A DNA stretch of 38,616 bases from Leucogyrophana mollusca (taxonomy: Eukaryota; Basidiomycota; Agaricomycetes; Boletales), in contig MU266580.1 in assembly GCA_021014945.1 (NCBI GenBank), positions 1-38,616 of the forward strand, read 5' to 3'. The notes under the pieces are model-generated. The model did no database searches. It had not been told where the DNA came from and was given only the letters and a program-made list of their open reading frames with translations. The stretch's first letter is position 1, and each line of letters opens with the position of its first letter. A program made the position numbers and the translations under genes. This document shows, piece after piece, positions 31,251 through 38,616 of this stretch.

Positions 31251-32478
31251 ATGCCCGTCACGCGCGAACATTCTTCTCGGTCCTCTGCTACCCTGTTCGG
31301 TAACCTTCGTCAAGACTGCAAGGCAGCCGCCCTCGAGTTCGTTGGAACGACGTTCTTCCTCCTGCTGGGCCTCGGGGGTATCCAAGCAGCGTCAAGAGAG
31401 TCGGGGACCATTTCCACCGACCTCGAACGTGTCCTCTATGTAGCAACTTCCATGGGTCTCAGTCTTCTCGTATCGGCGTGGCTCTTCTTCAGGGTGACCG
31501 GCGGGCTCTTCAACCCAAACATCAGCCTGGCGCTGCTTCTCGTTGGGGTTATCAAGCCGGTCAGATTCGTGCTTTACTGCATCGCACAGCTAGTGGGAGC
31601 GATCGCTGCTTCGGGTTTGTTGATCGCTCTAACACCCGGGCCCTTGGCTGTTGGGTACGTCGTAGATATTTACAACCTTTGATGTATGTTATCTCTTATA
31701 TGGGTCTCAGAACTTCCTTGGGCACCGGCATCAACCCTGCCCAAGGAGTCTTCATCGAAATGTTCATCACAGCGGCACTCGTGGTGGCTGTACTGATGCT
31801 AGCCGCCGAGAAACACACGACTACTCCTTTCGCCCCGGTATGTTGTGCCCATCCCGCCTCCGTCTGTGCTTTTCGCTGAAGGTTACAATCCGTCAGATTG
31901 GTATCGGTCTCACACTATTTGCCTGTCACCTGTTAGTTGATCGGTAATACCCTCGTACGATGATGCTGAAAATGCGTTCTTTGTGTCCGTTCGTTGGTAG
32001 ATGGGCTGTCTATTACACCGGCGCAGGGATGAACACCGCCCGCTCCTTTGGGCCGGCCGCCGTCACCGGTTTCGGTTATAGACAGCATTGGGTTGTATGT
32101 ATACATACCACCCGTGCCGCCGCTCCATCTCGCTCATAAATTTGGTTTCTTTGCAGTACTGGGTTGGCCCTTTCTTGGGCTCATTCTTGGGATCCGCCTT
32201 GTATACCCTTCTGAAATAGTGAGTTTTCACTGAACCATGCGCTTACTCCCGCTGACGTAGCTTACATCTGAAGCATGAACTATCTGGAGCTCAACCCTGC
32301 TCAGGCGTCCATGAGGCCCGAGGATTCTCCTGACGCACCAGCCGGTACTGCTTCTGTTTTCCCGAGAAGGGACGCAGATGGGACGCTGATGAATACAACT
32401 GGAACAAACGAGACGCGCAAGCTGAGGACGGTATCAGACAGTCACGAAGGTTATGAGACGAATGGAGGGCCGGTGTAA
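31251..32478 (+). CDS. Aquaporin (MIP family) with NPN and NTA boxes
   Basis: Exons: 31251-31654, 31711-31837, 31897-31931, 32001-32094, 32157-32218, 32274-32478; 927 nt, 308 aa. The protein shows the MIP plan: helix 1 with EFVGTTFFLLLGLGG, helix 2 ending in GGLFNPNISLAL (NPN at residues 88-90, first box), helix 5 with FIEMFITAALVVAVLML, second box GAGMNTARSFGPAAV (NTA at 200-202), and helix 6 YWVGPFLGSFLG. The C-terminal tail of about 70 residues is polar. The family conducts water or small neutral solutes through membranes. Both canonical NPA boxes are altered, so selectivity cannot be read off directly. I chose the ATG at 31251 because an aquaporin-like N terminus follows directly; an in-frame ATG at 31185 is the alternative. 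The gene faces the xylanase tail to tail, 230 bp away. Confidence 0.94.
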
Positions 32479-32708
32479 GATCCTTTGGTGCGGCGGGACG
32501 CGTCTGTCGTGTTGCCGCGTTTCTCCCTTGTTTGAAAGCTGGGGTGCTTTCACAGCAGATAACTTCCGGGAAAAACTTTCATATCATAAAATTCCCTGTG
32601 CTGTCCGCAGGATACCCCTACTGGACCAGCGAAATTGCATGAGTCGAGTCATTCACATATCCTAGTCACTACATATCGGCTTCGAGTGACTCCCTGATTT
32701 AACCTTCC

Positions 32709-34201
32709 TCACGATTGAAACCCGAGAACGATTCCATCATAGGCAGGTTTCGGTACCAAGTTCTGTACAGAGTGCTCAGAATAAGGTACGGTAGGTAAGC
32801 ACTAGTGATATTACCTCGTCCCAAGGGCAGGCAGCACCGTATCCGGGGAAAGTGGCGGGAATCCAGGAATACTGGATCGTGTATCAGTTGCTGCCCAGTT
32901 AGCATACAAGCATATAGCACTCACATAATCAGTGTAATCCCAGACAGTGACACCAACGCATCCAGAGACCGCCATACATACCCCGACTACCGTCTCGTAA
33001 TCAGACTTTTGTTGCTCGAGGTCAGCGTCCGTAGCAGGTAGGTCGATACGGACGTCGAGTTCAGTGATAGCGACCTCGACCCCGAGGGCAGTGAGAGCTT
33101 CCATGTTCGTCTGCAACTCCGATGCGGAGACGTCTCCGAGGATGTAGTGGCTCTCGATGCCTATCCCGTCGATAGGTGTGCCTGCGGCTTTAAGGTCGGT
33201 CACAAGCTGGACCATGGCATCGATCTTTGCACCTAGGGGAGGATACTCAAGTCATTCCAGCGTAGAGAAAGCGCCGGGCGACAAGTACCAGTATACTCAA
33301 GGTTGTATTCATTGATGTAGAGCTTGGCATCCGGATCGGCAGCGCGAGCGGCAGTTAAAGCAATAGAGATGTATGACGAGCCGAGAGTGTCATAGAATAC
33401 ATCAGAACGGAATGTACCGTTGTCGTTGAAGGGCTCTGCAGGATGCAGTATTGAAACTTATCCGAATGTTCAGTACTAAGATGCATACCGTTGATGACAT
33501 CCCATGCGTCTGAGTCAAAGATCAAACGTGGCTCACTAATGATAATGAAGTTGTTTACTCACAGCTGCAATAGCTGAGTTCAGCATCTGCATGACAAAAT
33601 GACCATAACACTTACATCTTGCCTTTATAATGCTCAACCTCTGTTGTTACATGAGTTTGGATGACGGATGTCAATGTATCTGCGGTCCATGTGCCGTCGG
33701 AGACCCAGCTGGGTAACTGACTGTACCATACGAGATTGTGCCCTTCAGGTCGTAGGAAGGTCTGTAAGAGCGTAAGAGACAAATTCGGCTTCGACGTTAC
33801 CTCGTATGATCTTGCCAGTTTCTTCAGCGAGATCAGCAATTTGATCGCCCCCGGTGAAGTCAAAGACGTTCTGTTCTGGCTCAATCGCATCCTGCGATGA
33901 ATCGGTGGTGCCAAGTCAGGGGGGTAGCTGTCCACCGCTGCAAGGTACGCACCCATTTCATGCTATTTCCAGGAGTCAGTTGTCCGAACATGGCAGTGTT
34001 GTTCAATATGGCGACGTATGCATCATTTGTCAGCTCTGGATTATCCGTCGCCGAGCCAAAGTAAAGCTTTCCAGCGGCTTTAGCAGCCGTATTGAGAGCG
34101 ACGGTCGATGTAGCTTCAGGGGCAGACGCTGTGGTCGTCTGGGCCGTCACGACATCGAAGAGCGGGAGAAGAGTAGCGATTCCAAGAGCAGCGAGCATCA
34201 T
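32709..34201 (-). CDS. Secreted endo-1,4-beta-xylanase, glycoside hydrolase family 10
   Basis: Exons on the minus strand: 34201-33953, 33891-33801, 33742-33616, 33564-33563, 33509-33489, 33435-33289, 33232-32925, 32871-32815, 32762-32709; 1056 nt, 351 aa. The N terminus is a signal peptide ([18 protein letters not shown]). The GH10 barrel follows: [41 protein letters not shown], acid/base Glu in YAWDVINEPFND (about residue 164), [18 protein letters not shown], nucleophile Glu in AITELDVR (about 270), and [17 protein letters not shown] near the end. The spacing of the two glutamates fits the family. No cellulose-binding domain is seen. The enzyme cleaves xylan outside the cell. A 2-nt exon is needed to keep frame through the acid/base motif. 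A TATA box sits 54 bp upstream. Confidence 0.96.
33563..33564 (-). other. Two-nucleotide micro-exon (CT) of the xylanase gene
   Basis: On the minus strand, exon 3 ends AAG AT before GTAAGT. The next usable signals are GCTATTGCAG, then CT, then GTGAGTAAAC, and the following exon begins AC GCA TGG after GACTCAG. AT plus CT plus AC restores Lys-Ile-Tyr-Ala-Trp-Asp, the expected GH10 sequence. A single intron would shift the frame. Confidence 0.75.
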
Positions 34202-34254
34202 TACGAAAATTGCCGGTCTTGAAGCAACCCGTCCAGTCGCCTGCGTACATAGTG

Positions 34255-34262
34255 CTTATAAG
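34255..34262 (-). promoter_or_regulatory. TATA box of the xylanase gene
   Basis: CTTATAAG (self-complementary) lies 54-61 bp upstream of the start codon at 34201, in the usual place for a fungal core promoter with a short leader. GC-rich patches farther upstream (34446-34484) contain CCCCGG-type sites that could bind a CreA-like repressor; that is inference. Confidence 0.55.
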
Positions 34263-35287
34263 ACCCCGGCTCGGGAATATGTCGCTGCAACGAAGAGTCG
34301 AATTCTCGAGACAGAAGCTCACGTGGGGGACTGTCTATTTTTACCATGCAGTTTGGCGTTCAAATGTACTCCGCGTCATCTTTTATGCATTGACGTGGAA
34401 GATTGGCATCTCATAGCTTCGTCCACGAGGGCTTCTTACGGTCCCTGCCGCCCCGGGCGGACAATGACCCCCCGAGCGGCATTAAACGTTTGCCCACGAA
34501 AAACAAGGCCGTCGCAGTGAGGTGCATATGGCCTGTTGCGATTCGTTGACCGTCAGGGTGGCTATTCAATTCAATGCCAGAGTATCAGCGAGATTATGAT
34601 CCGATTCCCAGAAAGAAAGGTCACAAGCTACAGCGCAATAGGCGGACACAGATACCGTGCAGGGCATGCGCCAGAGCTGCAGCTGTTCGTGGCAATAGAT
34701 CGCCGCGCAATCTCCTAAATTTCCGAAGCGATTGAATACGGCCGGAGGACGCAGTTGACAGGCTATGACTCAGTTGAATCAGAGTAGCAGGGGCAAGGTG
34801 CAGCTTTCACTCATTAGGTTATGCATACTGTGACAGTCACTATTAATGACAAATTGTGATGATGATTACACCTTACCATGGTATTCTCGGCAACGTCCAT
34901 TCGCTGAAGCTACTGCGGGACCGAAGGTGCCGTCGGCCTCAAGTCTTCCAATTGGAGTTGTGACCGAAATTGCCCCCCTGGCCAGTCCAAAATGAAAACT
35001 ATGCCTAGCCGTGTCACTGTCGAACCCCCGGGAACGAATAGGCATTCAGCTGTTGAGCAATGCTAGGAAGAAGTTTTCATATACTGCTGGCAAAAAAGGG
35101 GCGTCAACTGAGGATCAGATGTCGTCGATCCTCTGAATACACGTTTCCCCGGCAAGAAAATCTATGGCCAGGGACCACGAAGTGTGGGGATGAGCCAACA
35201 AGGGCGTGAGTCTTTAGTCAGGCCACGCCGAAAGAGATGCCACTGCCGACGACTTCCATAATCATTGCCACGCTGCTGACACCCAGT
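34263..35287. other. Promoter-side region of the xylanase gene
   Basis: About 1 kb between the xylanase TATA box and a weak minus-strand frame. Short open frames on both strands are at chance length. I see no supported gene. It is the natural place for the carbon-source control of the xylanase. Confidence 0.45.
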
Positions 35288-35599
35288 TTAGAGAGGTTTA
35301 GAGAGGGGAACACAAGGAAGGGCGGTACGAAGCCCATGGTATCGCTTGATCGCGTGCGCAATGAAGACGTGGATGTGTGCATTAATCCTGCAGTAGTCAA
35401 CGATTGAATCGTACGGAACAAAAATGTACTGTGCCTCTTACCGCTGGGACACGGGCGCCTGTGGTACAAGGCGTGGGCTTGAAATGAGACCTTCCTTCTG
35501 AAGGCTGGTGTCTGTGTTCAGCCGCACAGACAAGACCCACGCGTCGAATGCACCAGACGCGCTTGCACTGTAAGTGGTCTGAGGCAGAGTACCACGCAT
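35288..35599 (-). CDS. Candidate small two-exon gene (tentative)
   Basis: Minus-strand model: 35599-35442 and 35387-35288, joined by a 54-nt intron (GTAAGA to CTGCAG, with a TTGAC branch-like site). It gives 85 aa. The first exon reads YSASASGAFDAWVLSVRLN, the second reads HVFIAHAIKRYHGLRTALP. No family is recognised and no upstream exon was found. The intron signals are good, but chance cannot be excluded. Confidence 0.25.
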
Positions 35600-36079
35600 C
35601 ACCAACTGCATTCACACATAACAGTCGGACTCTGAGGAGAATTCATATCTTCGGGCCAGTGGTTTATCACGTGCAAAGGGAATAGAGGTCGATGGTGGTT
35701 CTTTGGAAGCAATATTGCAAGCGCCACGAGGGAGCCGCCCCGCACTCGCTTCCGATTGGTATGGCATGTTTACCAAGAGCCTCTCAAACTAACAACGACA
35801 AACAAACGCTCCAAGCAAGTACGATACACCTTGTCACATGTTTGTAAAATCTGGATGCAGGTGAGCTGATCATCGAGCTGAGCTGAGACATCGCTTCGGT
35901 AGAGGCCCAACAGGATTGTATAATTAATATATACGTGTATCCATATCCATAGTACCACCTATTCACGATCGTCCACAGGCTTTATCCAGGTATCAAAGCA
36001 AAGCATATCATCGCACTCCACGACGCTAGCAATCATTGGTACGTGACAGACAAACGCCAGTTCGCGCGCCCGACCCAAC
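35600..36079. other. Intergenic region downstream of the methyltransferase gene
   Basis: About 480 bp, AT-richer around 35900-35960. I see no gene. It presumably contains the 3' end of the minus-strand methyltransferase transcript. Confidence 0.45.
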
Positions 36080-37419
36080 CTATATCACGTTCGGCTCCGT
36101 CGACGAGGCTGGGGGATCCGAGATGAAGATGTTGTTACCCTTGATGTTGATGAATGAATACTGTAGAGACGTCAGGGGTGAGGTTACGAGTTAAGCGGGG
36201 CAGATGTCGGGGTGCATACCTCCGCAAGATCCGTGTCTTTCCCTCTATTGTAATTTTGGTAGACGAGGTTGACCTGATAGTGTGGTGATGACGTAAGTTC
36301 ATATCACGTGCAGACTGACCGATGACATACCTCCGTCATGAATGGTCTCAGCCCAGCAGCCTCTAGCATCTCCCACCACGGCAGGAAATCCTCAAATTTC
36401 TTCTCCCAAGTGTGAATCTCAACCAGTAGCTGTCCGAAGGGCAATGGCTCGCCGGAAGCGATGTAAGGCTCTAGGATCTGCTTCAGCACTTCAAACTCCC
36501 ATCCCTCAATGTCGATTTTCAGCACGTCGATATGGTCATGCTCTGCAAAGTAAAGATTGCAAGAAGGAAACAAGTCAGTGCGCGATGGATAAGTGAAGCG
36601 GAGAATGCGAACTATTGAGCTCGAGCAGAGTCTTCAGTGTGTAAAGCTTGTCCTTGTTGCTCGCCTCGTGAGCGTCGAAATTTGCGAGACCGTATGGGAG
36701 GAAGTGTGCTCGATAATTGCTTTTGATGTGTGAACCAAAAGAATTAGAGCGATAATCGTATCCCCACACTTGACAGTGCCGGGTGCGCTCCAGCATTTCG
36801 GCCTCAAATGAGGTCTCGTAGTTCATACCTAGAGAGATGCAGCAACGTGTCAGGTCGGAGTCGAAACGGCAACATGGGAGAGCGCACCGAAGGTATATAT
36901 GATACAGTCCGGTTTGTGCTCTAGACGAGACATCCCGCATGTCCACTTCCCACCATCTCCCAATGCGCCTATCCGTTCCATCTCATGTGGACAGTGGAAC
37001 GAAGGAGGAAAGAAGCTCCCTGTTACGTACAAGTATAAGTTGAAGGACAACTTGAATGCTCTGCACACTCACAAACGGTATACGCTGGCCATGGATCCTT
37101 GTCCGGTGGAAACCTATTTCAAAGTCAAGATTACACTTGGCCGATCTTCCAAAAAAAGCAGGACGTGGATTACGCACATGAGCACGTCGTGAGGTGTGGG
37201 TCCAAACTTGCGTATGAGCTGCTTGCGGTTGTCGATCACTTTGGTATATACTTGTTCGGCGCGCAAGATTTTTGCGGGGAGGTCATTGTCACGAATGTAC
37301 GCCGCGTACGAGTCCAGTGGTATTGTCGATTGATACGGGTTTAGCAGGTAAAACGTCGAGAAGAGAACGAGAGCGACGAAGACAACGTATCGCGGATGGC
37401 GCTGCCAAATGGAAGGCAT
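36080..37419 (-). CDS. METTL24/FkbM-like membrane-anchored methyltransferase
   Basis: Exons on the minus strand: 37419-37178, 37113-37073, 37019-36888, 36828-36613, 36542-36331, 36273-36220, 36160-36080; 978 nt, 325 aa. An N-terminal anchor (YVVFVALVLFSTFYLL, about residues 11-26) follows a short basic leader. The catalytic-type domain shows CPHEMERIGALGDGGKWTCG, then FEAEMLERTRHCQVWGYDY, HFLPYGLAN, and the FkbM-like IDVLKIDIEGWEFEVL, then LLVEIHTW. This order fits the METTL24 type (Methyltransf_22), predicted SAM-dependent enzymes with poorly known substrates. The anchor suggests a Golgi or ER lumenal enzyme. All joins are in phase. Confidence 0.93.
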
Positions 37420-37996
37420 GATGGGAGGTAGCCGTTGCGGGTAACGACAGAAGAACGTTTCGGCGCGGATTATTGCGCTGACGGGGAGAGTACAGCAGTG
37501 TGGGGAATAAAGATAGAGACAATGTCGAGGTACACGGTTCTAAAACAAGTTCAGTCTCGCTGCTGCAAGCGCCCGTGGCCAACTCAGGCCCAGGCCAGTC
37601 TGTAACAGAATTCTACTCACAAATGCTGGCTAAAGAGATACTGAGCGTTATTATTCTGCTCAATGTCCTTCGCATAGGTTCATGGGCACAACACCGGAGC
37701 AACCTGACAACGAAAAGACCAGAGAAAGGTTTCAGCGCCTTGGAGCAAGAGGTGAGCGGAAAAGCAATTACAAACACCAACATGATGCCGAGTTGGAATC
37801 CCGGAAAGTCCCTCAGCCACTTTCGCGTTTTTGCAAGTCGGTTTTTGGAAGTTGTATAGTGGCTCGTAAGTATGATGGATTGTTTCCATGAGTGAGTGGA
37901 GCCCCCCATAGTTGATACATATCTACCAGTCTAGGTAGTTACTTTAATAAAAATTGTCGTGCAAGAGGACACACTGACCGAATCTCAGAATTTCCT
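37420..37996. other. Region between the methyltransferase and the right-edge gene
   Basis: On the minus strand an open block (37909-37613) reads KWLRDFPGFQLGIMLVFVIA. It is followed by a strong donor (GTGAGT) near 37617 and acceptor (TTGCAG) near 37562, which suggests a leader intron of the methyltransferase transcript or a relic of a similar anchor. It does not join in frame to the methyltransferase start at 37419. I call no gene. Confidence 0.35.
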
Positions 37997-38616
37997 ATGA
38001 CTTGGCTGAGATCACGTGGGGCAGATGCGACAAGACGCGACAAGGCGCGTCTTTGTCCTTTAGATAAGATAGTAATGACACATATGAATACCCTTCAAAC
38101 CGACCCCATTGTTCTAGGTGAAACCATATCATCAATCCTGAACGTACCTGCGCCATCCAATACACTCGATGTGGGTGCCATCATCGCTGAAAACATGCAG
38201 GAAGGTTTCCTCCTGCTCCACCAGGCCGGACTCCTTGTGAAACGGAAGCAGGGACCCATCTGGCAGCTACTATGCCCTGTATGTGACGACTGGATTGGTA
38301 CTGGTCTTCCGGCCTCCATGCCCACCCTTGACTCCAGGGGACACTTCTCGTCACTGCAGAACCACAGGGGTGGTGCCGGATGTACCAAAAGGCAGGCCCG
38401 AAAGGCGAGGGCCTCCGAGAATTCACGTTCAGACTCAACTGCAAGTTCCTCAAGCTCGAGTCCAGCATCCACCCCTCCCCCTCCCAATTTTGTATCCATG
38501 TGCACTCCTTCAATAGCACTCCCTGGCGAATCCCACCTCCCACCTGCTAGCTTTACTGCACGACCACTGGCTGACTTTAATTGCCCGGCCCTCCCACTCG
38601 TTTGGAACGTTGAGAG
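37997..38616 (+). CDS. Long open frame with a Cys/His cluster, cut by the right edge
   Basis: The frame is open from before 37997 to the last base of the window (more than 200 codons), far longer than chance. Possible starts are ATGs at 37997, 38075 and 38084; a 3' splice site (TCTCAG ending at 37989) leaves open that it is an internal exon. The protein reads VLGETISSILNVPAPSN, QEGFLLLHQAGLLV, then CPVCDDWIG, GHFSSLQNHRGGAGC (a C-x2-C...H...H...C pattern like a zinc-binding unit), a Ser/Pro-rich linker and CPALPLVWNVE at the edge. The combination reminds me of Cys/His hypothetical proteins expanded in mushroom genomes, some near KDZ elements, but I cannot assign a family. Confidence 0.7.
   Translation, partial: MTWLRSRGADATRRDKARLCPLDKIVMTHMNTLQTDPIVLGETISSILNVPAPSNTLDVGAIIAENMQEGFLLLHQAGLLVKRKQGPIWQLLCPVCDDWIGTGLPASMPTLDSRGHFSSLQNHRGGAGCTKRQARKARASENSRSDSTASSSSSSPASTPPPPNFVSMCTPSIALPGESHLPPASFTARPLADFNCPALPLVWNVE

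Noticed and set aside
27285..38616. A metabolic gene cluster linking aquaporin, xylanase and methyltransferase
   Set aside because: No backbone enzyme, shared promoter element or pathway logic connects them. They look like ordinary neighbours.
1..38616. tRNA, rRNA or CRISPR features
   Set aside because: No B-box-like GGTTCGA motif sits in a cloverleaf context, and there are no regularly spaced repeats or rRNA-like stretches.

Overview
The window reads as a basidiomycete (Agaricomycete, mushroom-forming) nuclear genome segment. Its genes are split by many 45-100 bp GT-AG introns and belong to families typical of mushrooms: a DUF6534 membrane protein, an Ankyrin-MYND array, a TTC39/IML2-like protein, a METTL24-like methyltransferase, a GH10 xylanase, an aquaporin and a Gti1/Pac2 (WOPR) regulator. 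I rebuilt exons by hand from splice signals, family motifs and frame. In every recognised model the exon lengths sum to a multiple of three.

Layout. 1-1872: the possible 3' end of a gene cut by the left edge, plus weak sequence. 1873-3961 (+): a DUF6534 seven-helix protein in 21 tiny exons. 4596-6955 (+): a long, disordered fungal protein with one unusually long intron. 7000-14297: a 7.3 kb stretch with no recognisable gene. 14298-15492 (-): a WOPR-domain transcription regulator. 15493-21517: its 6 kb upstream region, again without a recognisable gene. 21518-27284 (+): three tandem Ankyrin-MYND paralogues; the middle one has a nonsense codon inside the MYND finger. 27655-30360 (+): a 14-exon TTC39/IML2-family (DUF3808) protein. 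31251-32478 (+): an aquaporin with altered NPA boxes, tail to tail with a secreted GH10 xylanase at 32709-34201 (-). 36080-37419 (-): a METTL24/FkbM-like membrane-anchored methyltransferase. 37997-38616 (+): a long open frame with a Cys/His cluster that runs off the right edge.

The genes do not form an obvious pathway or cluster. The points of most interest are the WOPR regulator isolated in more than 13 kb of apparently gene-free DNA, a 2-nt micro-exon required to read the xylanase catalytic motif, the extreme intron density of the DUF6534 gene, and the young Ankyrin-MYND array with a decaying member and a conserved C-terminal module that I cannot name. I found no tRNA, rRNA, CRISPR array or intact transposon.
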